Positions 54,316 through 64,000 of a DNA stretch of 64,000 bases are shown here, one piece after another. Under the pieces are notes generated by a model. It was given only the letters and a program-made list of their open reading frames with translations. It searched no databases and was not told the DNA's origin. This DNA comes from Shewanella electrodiphila (GTDB lineage Bacteria; Pseudomonadota; Gammaproteobacteria; Enterobacterales; Shewanellaceae). The number at the start of each line of letters is the position of its first letter. The stretch's first letter is position 1. The position numbers and the translations under genes are program-made. The stretch lies in the NCBI RefSeq assembly GCF_023283985.1, contig NZ_JAKIKU010000001.1, forward strand, positions 682,001 through 746,000, written 5' to 3'.

Positions 54316-54500
54316 CTAATACGTCCTTGAAAAAACTGCTTATTACTGATTGTGGTGACGCATTGGTCGGAAAACAAGCCTTAAAGTGTGTTTAAGTCAT
54401 AAAAATCGTTACAAAATGCAGCGCGATTGGTAAAGTTAGTCATATAAGTCTTTCTTATAAAATAATACTTTTCATCCTTACGGACGACCAAACAAGCACA

Positions 54501-57500
54501 ATGCGATTAAAACAAATAAAACTTGCTGGCTTTAAGTCGTTTGTTGACCCAACAAAAATTCCCTTTAACCAACCCCTTACGGCGATTATTGGCCCGAACG
54601 GCTGCGGCAAGTCCAATGTGATTGATGCTGTGCGTTGGGTACTTGGGGAAAGCAGTGCCAAACATTTACGTGGCGACTCAATGATGGACGTTATTTTTAA
54701 CGGTTCCAGTGCCCGTAAACCCGTATCTGTCGCCAGTATCGAGCTCAGTTTTGAAAACCTAGATGGCAGATTGTCGGGCCAATATGCCAGTTATCAAGAA
54801 ATCTCTGTTAAGCGCCAAGTGAGTCGTGAAGGCGATTCGAATTATTTTCTCAATGGTCAAAAATGTCGTCGCAAAGATATTACTGATCTATTTATGGGAA
54901 CAGGTCTTGGACCGCGCAGCTATGCCATTATTGAGCAAGGGACCATTTCAAGACTGATTGAGTCTAAACCTCAAGAATTAAGAGTCTTCATAGAAGAAGC
55001 GGCAGGAATATCTCGTTACAAAGAACGTCGTCGTGAAACAGAAAACCGCATTCGACATACCCGTGAAAACCTTGAGCGTTTAAACGATATACGACTAGAA
55101 CTTGGCAGCCAGTTAGAAAAATTAGATCAGCAAGCACAAGCTGCAAAACAATATCGAGAGCTCAAACAACAAGAGCGTGACTTACATGCTCAGCTGTTAG
55201 TCATGCGTTATCAAGAACTGCAAAATCAAACCGATGGCTTAGCCAAAGAAATGCAGCAGCTTGATGTTAGCATTGCAGCCGCCAATGCTGATGGCGAAAG
55301 CACTGAACTCACCGTTACACAATTAACATCTCAGTTAGCTGATTTATCAGATTCGGAGCAAAACCTTGTTGCGCAGTTTTATCAAGCTGGAACCGAGCTT
55401 GCTAAGCTTGAGCAGCAATTAAAGCATCAACAGCAACAAGACTCTCAGCTTGAAAAACAATTAAAAGACATAATCAATCAACAAGGGGTTGCAGCACAAG
55501 AGCTGCAGGCTCTGACTGTACAAGAAAAGCAGCTTACTCATCATGTTGCAGAGCTGATGCCTGCTCTAGAGCTTGGCGAAAATGAATTGCAAATCATTGA
55601 CGAGCAGTTACAAGATGTTGATGAAAAAGCTTCTGATCTTCAACAACATTTAAGCGTGTTATCGGATACGGTATCTAATGCAAAAATGGAAGCTGCACTG
55701 ACTCAAAACAAATTACAGCATCAGCAATTGAGTTTATCTCAGCAACAGCAGCAATTGATTGAGCTCAATACAGAGCTGCAACACAATAATGATGAGAATA
55801 ATCAAGCTGAGTTAACTGAACTCGATAGGCAAATAAAAGCATTTACCCAGCAGCTTGAAATAGAAGATGAAGTAAAACATCAGCTCTTTGAAGAGCTGGC
55901 GATTAAGCAAGCAAGTTTACAGCAGATCAGTGAGCAGTATCAGCAAAACAAACAACACTTAACCTCGGTGGTTGCCCGTCATGAGTTAATTGATCAGTGG
56001 CTTAGCAATAATGAACCCGAAGATCGTCAAGCACTATGGCAAGTTGTTGAGGTGACCCAAGGTTGGGAGCAAGCGGTTGACTTAGTTCTTCAAGGTGTAC
56101 TTGCTGCTTCAGTGCAAAAAGAGTCATTAAATACTGATGTAGGTGTGAAAGATGATTTAGGTTTTAATCTACGTGAATCTGCCTATATAACTGAGCAATT
56201 AAGCGCACCAGTTAATTTAAGCCCATGGTTAGAACAAGTGATTTGGGCTGACAGTATCGGTCATGCGAAACAATTATTGACGACGAGTGAAGCAACCAAT
56301 GAACACGCATTAATCGCTAGTAAAGATGGCAATCTAATTGGTCATGGCTTTGTTATCACAAAGTCTGAAGGTAAACAGTCAGAGCTTGCACTGAAAAATG
56401 AACGTCAGCAACTGTTGACTCAAATTGAACAATTACAAGAACAATTGTTCAATGAGCAAGTGTCTGTAAGTGAGTTAACACAGCAAGTTGCCGATGTTCA
56501 TGCTCAAATGAGTGCGGCGCAAGCAAAATGTCATCAATTGCAGCTTGATTGCAGTAAGTTTGATGCTCAACGTCAAAGCCTGCTTAAGCAGCAACATGAT
56601 AATCAACGTAGGCGAGCAAACCTGGATGAACAGGTAGCAAACTGCATCAAACAAATTGCTCTTGGTAAACGCAATGTAGAACAGTTAACCGCAGAAACTG
56701 AGCGACTTAGCCAGTTACATCAACAGCAGGTGACTGAACAGCAAAAAGCTAATGAAGACTGGCAAACCACAAGTCATCAATTGCGTGAGTATAAAACTAA
56801 ACGAAGCCAGCATGATCGAGAGGTCTCGCTTTTGCGTCAGCAATTGCAAAAATTGCAAACTCAAGCTGCGGTGACGCAAGCACAGCTCACTAAACAACAG
56901 CAGCAATGTGATGTATTGGTAGAACAAGCTAGCCAGTTGAGCTTGACTCAACAACAAAGCAGTGAAAGTTTAGGTGATAAACAGCTGGAACAACTTCAGC
57001 AACAGCTTGCTCAGCAGCTTGATATTCAGCAATCAAAGCAACAATTGTTAAATTCAAACCGTACTCAACAGGCTGAGCTACAATCTCGGCTAGATAGTGC
57101 GGTATTGATTCAAAAACAACAGCTTGGTGGGCTTCAAAACTTGACTCAAACGCTCAGCGGGTTAAAGTTACGTCGTGAAGGTTTAAAAGGTCAGGCCAAT
57201 GGCCAATACCAATTGCTTGAAGAGCAACAAATAAATATTCAGGCGGTGCTAAAACAGATCCCTGAAGCAGCTAAAGTCAGTGCTTGGCAGAAAGATCTAG
57301 ATAAAGTTAGAGCTAGAATTAGCCATTTAGGGGCAATTAACCTTGCCGCTATTGAAGAATTTGAGCAGCAAAGTGAGCGTAAAGCCTATTTAGATAATCA
57401 GGATGATGATTTAAATAAAGGCTTAGCTAGCCTTGAAGAAGCTATTCGAAAAATAGACAAGGAAACCCGCAGTCGATTTAAAACGACTTATGATGCGGTT

Positions 57501-57944
57501 AATGCTGACTTATCAAAATTGTTCCCGAAAGTGTTTGGAGGCGGTAAAGCTTACCTTGCATTAACTGATGATGACTTACTTGAAACGGGGGTGACCATTA
57601 TGGCGCAACCACCAGGTAAGAAGAATAGTACAATTCACCTTCTTAGTGGTGGAGAAAAAGCGCTAACCGCTTTATCATTAGTATTCGCCATATTTAGACT
57701 CAATCCAGCACCTTTTTGCATGTTGGATGAAGTTGATGCACCTTTAGATGATGCCAATGTTGAGCGTTTTTGTCGCTTACTAAAAGAGATGTCACAAAGT
57801 GTGCAATTTATTTATATCAGCCACAATAAAATAACGATGGAAATGGCTGATCAATTAATAGGTGTCACTATGCATGAACCGGGCGTTTCACGTATAGTCG
57901 CAGTAGATATCGATGAAGCGGTGGCACTAGCCGACGCGGAATAA
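54501..57944 (+). CDS. smc: Chromosome segregation protein SMC
   Basis: SMC ATPase of 1147 residues that compacts and separates chromosomes. The N-terminal head has Walker A GPNGCGKS (31-38), a Gln-rich coiled coil is interrupted by a small hinge (about 515-640), and the C-terminal head has signature LLSGGEKALTALSL and Walker B CMLDEVDAPLDD. Many gammaproteobacteria instead use MukB; the SMC type is usual for Shewanella as I recall. Kleisin genes (scpA/scpB) are not in the window. No strong ribosome-binding site precedes the ATG. The zipA gene follows after 20 bp. Confidence 0.95.
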   Translation: MRLKQIKLAGFKSFVDPTKIPFNQPLTAIIGPNGCGKSNVIDAVRWVLGESSAKHLRGDSMMDVIFNGSSARKPVSVASIELSFENLDGRLSGQYASYQEISVKRQVSREGDSNYFLNGQKCRRKDITDLFMGTGLGPRSYAIIEQGTISRLIESKPQELRVFIEEAAGISRYKERRRETENRIRHTRENLERLNDIRLELGSQLEKLDQQAQAAKQYRELKQQERDLHAQLLVMRYQELQNQTDGLAKEMQQLDVSIAAANADGESTELTVTQLTSQLADLSDSEQNLVAQFYQAGTELAKLEQQLKHQQQQDSQLEKQLKDIINQQGVAAQELQALTVQEKQLTHHVAELMPALELGENELQIIDEQLQDVDEKASDLQQHLSVLSDTVSNAKMEAALTQNKLQHQQLSLSQQQQQLIELNTELQHNNDENNQAELTELDRQIKAFTQQLEIEDEVKHQLFEELAIKQASLQQISEQYQQNKQHLTSVVARHELIDQWLSNNEPEDRQALWQVVEVTQGWEQAVDLVLQGVLAASVQKESLNTDVGVKDDLGFNLRESAYITEQLSAPVNLSPWLEQVIWADSIGHAKQLLTTSEATNEHALIASKDGNLIGHGFVITKSEGKQSELALKNERQQLLTQIEQLQEQLFNEQVSVSELTQQVADVHAQMSAAQAKCHQLQLDCSKFDAQRQSLLKQQHDNQRRRANLDEQVANCIKQIALGKRNVEQLTAETERLSQLHQQQVTEQQKANEDWQTTSHQLREYKTKRSQHDREVSLLRQQLQKLQTQAAVTQAQLTKQQQQCDVLVEQASQLSLTQQQSSESLGDKQLEQLQQQLAQQLDIQQSKQQLLNSNRTQQAELQSRLDSAVLIQKQQLGGLQNLTQTLSGLKLRREGLKGQANGQYQLLEEQQINIQAVLKQIPEAAKVSAWQKDLDKVRARISHLGAINLAAIEEFEQQSERKAYLDNQDDDLNKGLASLEEAIRKIDKETRSRFKTTYDAVNADLSKLFPKVFGGGKAYLALTDDDLLETGVTIMAQPPGKKNSTIHLLSGGEKALTALSLVFAIFRLNPAPFCMLDEVDAPLDDANVERFCRLLKEMSQSVQFIYISHNKITMEMADQLIGVTMHEPGVSRIVAVDIDEAVALADAE

Positions 57945-57964
57945 ACAGGATTACAGGGTCACCA

Positions 57965-59152
57965 ATGGAAGATTTTCAACTGGTTTTGTTTGTACTAGGT
58001 GCAATAGCAATTATCGCAGTACTAGTTCATGGTTTTTGGTCAATTCGTAAACAACAACCTAAAACACTAAAAGACAACCCAATGACTGGGTTTTATAAAG
58101 ATCAATCACAGCAACGTGACTCACAAGGTTTTGATGCCGATGGTATTGGTGAAGTAAGACGTGTTAAAAGTGACGATGACGATGATACTTTCACTGCAAA
58201 CGACACTGCAAATATCACTCCGCCACTAATGCAAACAGGGACTTCGCATAACGATGTTGAAGTCAATGAAGCGGGCTCTAAAAAGGGCATTGGGTTACAA
58301 AATCAATCGGCTGTAAATGCTCAAGCACCAAGTTATAATCCTGGCCGCAAAGAACCGGTATTAAAAACCGCCGCTGTAGAGCCACAAATTTCTGCTGAAA
58401 CAATCAATGTAACTGCAGCCCAAGAGGTTGAAACGCATGTTCCAACTCAACAGGCGTTATTTGCTGAAGACAGCTTTGAACCTGCACAGCAAGTTGTTGG
58501 TGCCTCAACCAGTACAAAAGTGACGACAACAGAGAATACCGTTAAACTTGATCTCACCGCTGAAAATTACCAAACCCATGATAACGCCTATGTTGAAGAT
58601 ACCTATGTTGAAGATACCTATGTAGATGAAACTTCGGCTGATTTTGGCGCCGAACCTCAAGCAGAACAAGTTATTGCACAGCCAGCACCAGTAGAGCCTG
58701 CTATTTCGCAACCTGTGGCCGAAACAGAAGAGCCATTAGGCGACCCACAAGATGTATTAGTGCTACACGTTATCGCACGTGATGGCGAGCAACTTCACGG
58801 TGCAGAGCTATTACCTTGCTTATTATCATTGAACTTTAAGTTCGGCGATATGGACATATTCCATCGTCATCTAGATAACGCTGGCAATGGTAAAGTACTA
58901 TTTTCTATGGCGAACATGCTAAAGCCGGGCGTATTTGATCCTGATAATATGGAGCAGTTTGTTACTCAAGGTGTGGTGTTATTTATGACGCTTCCTTGTC
59001 ATGGTGATCCATTAATGAACTTCTCCATTATGCTTAATTCAGCACAGCAACTGGCTGATGATTTAGGCGCAGAAGTGATGGACGATAAACGTTTAGCCTG
59101 GACTGAAACCAACAAACAACAATATTTAGCTAGAATTAGGGCTGTATCTTAA
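57965..59152 (+). CDS. zipA: Cell division protein ZipA
   Basis: Membrane anchor of the FtsZ ring, 395 residues. The N-terminal TM (about 5-27) and basic stretch are followed by a long acidic/Pro/Gln-rich linker (about 40-250) and a C-terminal FtsZ-tail-binding domain (about 255-395: VLHVIARDGEQLHGAELL, GKVLFSMANMLKPGVFDP, LVGD-like DDLGAEVMDDKRLAW). The linker contains a 15-bp tandem repeat encoding YVEDT twice plus YVDET (58589-58633). It lies between smc and ligA, as zipA-ligA pairs in E. coli. Confidence 0.94.
   Translation: MEDFQLVLFVLGAIAIIAVLVHGFWSIRKQQPKTLKDNPMTGFYKDQSQQRDSQGFDADGIGEVRRVKSDDDDDTFTANDTANITPPLMQTGTSHNDVEVNEAGSKKGIGLQNQSAVNAQAPSYNPGRKEPVLKTAAVEPQISAETINVTAAQEVETHVPTQQALFAEDSFEPAQQVVGASTSTKVTTTENTVKLDLTAENYQTHDNAYVEDTYVEDTYVDETSADFGAEPQAEQVIAQPAPVEPAISQPVAETEEPLGDPQDVLVLHVIARDGEQLHGAELLPCLLSLNFKFGDMDIFHRHLDNAGNGKVLFSMANMLKPGVFDPDNMEQFVTQGVVLFMTLPCHGDPLMNFSIMLNSAQQLADDLGAEVMDDKRLAWTETNKQQYLARIRAVS
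58589..58633 (+). repeat. 15-bp tandem repeat inside zipA
   Basis: TATGTTGAAGATACC occurs twice in tandem, then a diverged third unit (TATGTAGATGAAACT). It codes for acidic YVEDT-type units in the disordered linker, where length changes should be tolerated. Confidence 0.85.
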
Positions 59153-59181
59153 CCCCTAATTAGATTTAACCTTTTTAAATG

Positions 59182-59199
59182 AGGCCGCACTTGCGGCCT
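59182..59199 (+). terminator. Hairpin between zipA and ligA
   Basis: AGGCCGCA-CT-TGCGGCCT, an 8-bp perfect stem with a tight loop, followed by TATTTGTCTTT. It is probably a weak terminator or an mRNA-stabilising hairpin. Confidence 0.55.
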
Positions 59200-59212
59200 T
59201 ATTTGTCTTTAG

Positions 59213-61231
<2,019 letters not shown>

Positions 61232-61452
61232 CTAATTATTGATGTGAGCTCAACTCGCGATGGTGGGTTGTGCTCTGCAAAAGTCTCAAATGTCATTAAA
61301 TTAAATTCAGTAAGCTTATACTTTTGGTTTACACTGGTTTTGCGGTGTAGATTTAACCCATTGCTTGTTTTATGAGGATTTGCCCTCATGTTTACTAGAT
61401 AAGTAAAAGATTTGAAAATCTTAATCGTTAATAAGCTAACAATAGGTATTCA

Positions 61453-62169
61453 GTGAATTTCAGTAATATCACTTGGCTAGATGACAAAGGCCACATTAAA
61501 CCGCCCATTTTTTTGTATTTGATACTGATATTTCTTGCTCGTGGTTGGTGTGTCTTTGCTGCCTCGTTAACGCAGTTCAACGACCGAACAGGATTAGTCA
61601 GATTATTTTACCCTGACAAAATCGATTTCTTAATGGCGTTAGGGGCAGGTGTCGGTGCCGTTATTATATATGCATTGGTTATCGCAGAAAGAAAACGAGC
61701 CCCTCAGTTTGCTAGGCCATTATTTAATAAGATTAAATATGGACTTTGGCTATTATTAGCCGTCGATGCCATAATATTAAATCAACGGCTTATGCATGAT
61801 GACTTTTTGTTTCGAGTGAGCTTTGCATTAGATGCGTTATTTATCTTTTGGTCTTGTATTTATTTACTTAAATCAAAACGATTGAACTATTATTTTAATG
61901 ATTGGCAACAAGAGACAAACTATCAGCAAGCAGAAAGCTTAAAAGAGCAAACACAAGAGCCAACACAAGAGCCAACTTCTGCGCTTGATACGGATAATGA
62001 TAAACAGCTGTTAGAACAAGCGGTCGATGATCATCATATTAAACATTATAATCGACCAAGAAACAGCAGTGAGTTAACGCAACCATTAGCACAATCATCG
62101 TCACAGCAATCGTCACAGCCATTAACAGCAAATATTGAAAGTACTGATGAGAAGACTGATAGCAAATAA
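61453..62169 (+). CDS. DUF2919-like membrane protein
   Basis: The 238-residue protein has four predicted membrane segments in its first 155 residues (LYLILIFLARGWCVFAA, FLMALGAGVGAVIIYALVI, YGLWLLLAVDAIIL, FRVSFALDALFIFWSCIYLL). A hydrophilic, Gln/Ser/Thr-rich tail follows (about 160-238) with a short QEPTQEPT repeat. The start sequence LDDKGHIKPPIFLYLILIFLAR matches my memory of the DUF2919 family of unknown function. The start is GTG with AGGT upstream. It precedes the HD-GYP gene in the same direction by 77 bp. Confidence 0.75.
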   Translation: MNFSNITWLDDKGHIKPPIFLYLILIFLARGWCVFAASLTQFNDRTGLVRLFYPDKIDFLMALGAGVGAVIIYALVIAERKRAPQFARPLFNKIKYGLWLLLAVDAIILNQRLMHDDFLFRVSFALDALFIFWSCIYLLKSKRLNYYFNDWQQETNYQQAESLKEQTQEPTQEPTSALDTDNDKQLLEQAVDDHHIKHYNRPRNSSELTQPLAQSSSQQSSQPLTANIESTDEKTDSK

Positions 62170-62246
62170 GCTTAAAGAGTAGGGCGCTAACCCTACTCAG
62201 TGCAATTACCCAATGGATTAAATGGATATTTCGAAGGTAAGCAATA

Positions 62247-63440
62247 GTGTCAAAAACGGAATCAATTAACATACCTTTGTCACAACTAGTGGTTGGCTTA
62301 ACAGTCAAACTGCCCCTTTCGTGGTTCAATAACCCCTTCTTTAGAAACAAAGTCCCAGTGACCTCTCAAGCCGAAATCGAATTGATAAACAGTTTAGATA
62401 TTACATATGTCACCGTGATTGATGGCATGCATTTACTGGCTAATGATGAAGAGATAAAAGACGTTGTTGTAGAAGATGCTGTTCCAGAATTTGATATCCA
62501 AGGTGCAATAAAGAAATCCGTTCATTCAGGTCAGAAAAGGTTTAACCAAGCAGCAAGTGATCTCAGGCCAGCTTTCAGTAAGGTCGTCAGCGATCCGCAA
62601 TTGTCTTATCGTGAATCGGCGAGTGTTGTTGAGCAATTGATGACCCACCTTTTGGAAAGCAAGCAACCTGAAATTGTTTTTGTTACCAGTGTGGATAAAG
62701 AGCCCAGCCTAACTCAGCACAGTGTGTCAGTGGCTGTGCTATCTATGATGATGGCTAATAGTCTTGGTCTTAGTCACAGTGAACTTCGTGATTTAGCCTT
62801 GGGTTGCGTGTTCCACGATATTGGCAAACTTAAAATCCCAGACGCAATTAGACGTAAACGCAAGGATTTAACCACTGTCGAATTAAACTATATGAAAACC
62901 CACCCTAATCTTGGTTATGAAATGCTAGACAGAAGTGGGCTATTTCCAGCGCCAATGTTAGACATTGTATTGCATCACCACGAGTGTCTTGATGGCAGCG
63001 GTTATCCGAATAAGCTGAATGAAGTCATGATTCCTAAACTGACTCAAATAGCGGCACTGGCAAATGACTATGCAGGCTTGTTGCTTAAAACAGGCTCGCC
63101 GCAAGTTGCCCTTGGTACTCTCTTTAAAACACGTGTGGGTAAGCATGGAAAAGACCTTATTCAAGTGTTGGTAAAAGTGTTGGGCATTTACCCTCCGGGT
63201 TCGATTGTGAAATTATCAGACGGTTCTATTGCTAAAGTCATGATGACGTCAAGAGATTCAAAACAACCTCATGTTTATAGCTGTAATGATCGCGGCAGCC
63301 AAGCCGTGTTTCGTTGTTTAACTGATGAAGATGTCAGTGTTGTAGAAACGGTTAAAGCCGACTCTTTGTCAGAGAAAGTTGTTAGCACCTTGCAAGTGCA
63401 AAGTCCTGTGTGTTTTTATCCAAGTCATATCATTGAGTGA
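62247..63440 (+). CDS. HD-GYP-domain cyclic-di-GMP phosphodiesterase
   Basis: Predicted to hydrolyse cyclic di-GMP. The 397-residue protein begins with a DUF3391-type N-terminal domain (about 6-130: PLSQLVVGLTVKLPLSW) and then an HD-GYP domain with FHDIGKLKIP (His190-Asp191), HHHECLDGSGYP (Gly252-Tyr253-Pro254) and ALANDYAGLL. All metal-ligand positions I can check are intact. The start is GTG with AAGG upstream. A C-terminal extension of about 80 residues has no motif I know. It opposes the two GGDEF cyclases of this window. Confidence 0.92.
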   Translation: MSKTESINIPLSQLVVGLTVKLPLSWFNNPFFRNKVPVTSQAEIELINSLDITYVTVIDGMHLLANDEEIKDVVVEDAVPEFDIQGAIKKSVHSGQKRFNQAASDLRPAFSKVVSDPQLSYRESASVVEQLMTHLLESKQPEIVFVTSVDKEPSLTQHSVSVAVLSMMMANSLGLSHSELRDLALGCVFHDIGKLKIPDAIRRKRKDLTTVELNYMKTHPNLGYEMLDRSGLFPAPMLDIVLHHHECLDGSGYPNKLNEVMIPKLTQIAALANDYAGLLLKTGSPQVALGTLFKTRVGKHGKDLIQVLVKVLGIYPPGSIVKLSDGSIAKVMMTSRDSKQPHVYSCNDRGSQAVFRCLTDEDVSVVETVKADSLSEKVVSTLQVQSPVCFYPSHIIE

Positions 63441-63527
63441 GCGATTTAATGGTTTATTGAATCGCTAAATAAATTTACTTTAAATTCATCGCCTCGCTCA
63501 TCTCACCATTTTAAACACGGAAAAATC

Positions 63528-64000
63528 ATGAATAAAGTTGCAATTGTCGGTTGTGGTTGGTTTGGTCTGCCTTTAGCTAAAGCGTTAGTGAGTGCTGGAA
63601 TACCCGTTGCTGGTACTAAAAGAAGCCCAGAGGGTTGCGATGAACTTTCCCTGAATGGCATTACGCCTTTTGAACTGGATTTGAGCCTGGTTAACCAACA
63701 AACTCTCGCTCAAGATTGTATTCGCTTAACCCCTTTATTGGACGCAGAAGTGCTGATTGTGAATATTCCACCAGGTCTTAGGCGGGGTGAGAACCAATAT
63801 CTAAATCATATTGATCGCCTACATCAACTCATTGATGGCCGAAATTATAAGCGGGTAATATTTATCAGTACGACGGGGGTGTACCCTTCTAGTGATCAAC
63901 ATATGCATGAAAGCGATGCTCAAGCTTATGACGATAAAAGTGCAGTTTTGCTCAAGGCTGAGTCTTATTTTACTGCGATGAATAATAGCTGCATTATTCG
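63528..64000 (+). CDS. NAD(P)-binding oxidoreductase/epimerase-like protein, cut by the window end
   Basis: The first 157 codons are present and the frame is open at the edge. The N-terminus MNKVAIVGCGWFGLPLAKAL has the glycine-rich GxGxxG dinucleotide fold, and VNIPPGLRRGENQYLNHI and FISTTGVYPSSDQHMHESD match YeeZ-like atypical short-chain dehydrogenases that resemble sugar epimerases. The substrate is unknown. GGA precedes the ATG. Confidence 0.8.
   Translation, partial: MNKVAIVGCGWFGLPLAKALVSAGIPVAGTKRSPEGCDELSLNGITPFELDLSLVNQQTLAQDCIRLTPLLDAEVLIVNIPPGLRRGENQYLNHIDRLHQLIDGRNYKRVIFISTTGVYPSSDQHMHESDAQAYDDKSAVLLKAESYFTAMNNSCII

Overview
The window looks like a chromosome segment of a gammaproteobacterium, most likely Shewanella. 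It has modest GC and densely packed genes. Its gene order (fah-maiA, ompW, metA, a valine/isoleucine degradation cluster, cysK, cysZ, smc-zipA-ligA) matches what I recall of Shewanella chromosomes. This assignment rests on recognised protein families and remembered gene order, not on a database search. I saw no rRNA or tRNA genes, insertion sequences, phage genes or CRISPR arrays.

Layout. 1-2.1 kb: the last two enzymes of tyrosine/homogentisate breakdown (fahA, maiA). 2.2-9.6 kb: an accessory block holding an exported protein of unknown function, an OmpR-type two-component system, an exported DJ-1/PfpI protein and a YbbA/YbbP-like ABC exporter. Each of its three transcription units is preceded by the same direct repeat, TTTCACA-N4-TTTCAC, so it looks like one self-regulated envelope-stress module. 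Just beyond it, at 9.7-10.1 kb, lies a truncated second copy of maiA. 10.3-14 kb: a nucleotidyltransferase, a putative outer-membrane protein, ompW with FNR- and CRP-like sites, and a divergent short-chain dehydrogenase. 14-15.5 kb: three tandem MetJ boxes, a small lipoprotein gene and metA. 15.8-20.5 kb: a secreted M6 metalloprotease and a membrane diguanylate cyclase. 20.7-28.7 kb: seven genes for valine and isoleucine catabolism (thiolase, mmsA, acyl-CoA dehydrogenase, enoyl-CoA hydratase, 3-hydroxyisobutyryl-CoA hydrolase, mmsB, short-chain dehydrogenase) behind a TTTACG-N4-CGTAAA palindrome. 29-33 kb: a small membrane protein, the ABC-F protein YbiT behind a structured leader, and a NIT-domain chemoreceptor. 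33.5-34.7 kb: a methyltransferase and a small membrane protein.

35.2-39.5 kb: a tightly coupled four-gene envelope operon (outer-membrane barrel, alpha/beta-hydrolase lipoprotein, DUF4056-like lipoprotein, Omp85-type barrel without POTRA domains). I recognise no characterised system with this composition, and together with the 2.2-9.6 kb module it is the best candidate for something undescribed. 39.6-46.9 kb: a small P-loop kinase, a YfcC-family transporter, a TonB-dependent receptor, an O-methyltransferase-like protein and a GNAT acetyltransferase. 47-50.8 kb: cysK, a FabH-like ketosynthase and a double-receiver GGDEF protein whose first receiver lacks the phosphorylatable aspartate. 50.9-54.3 kb: a CBM9/DUF5916-type outer-membrane protein and cysZ. 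54.5-61.2 kb: smc-zipA-ligA. 61.4-64 kb: a membrane protein, an HD-GYP phosphodiesterase and a truncated NAD(P)-binding protein.

Three proteins belong to cyclic-di-GMP signalling families (two GGDEF, one HD-GYP). Many genes start with GTG or TTG, and several intergenic regions carry short tandem repeats with 11-20 bp periods.
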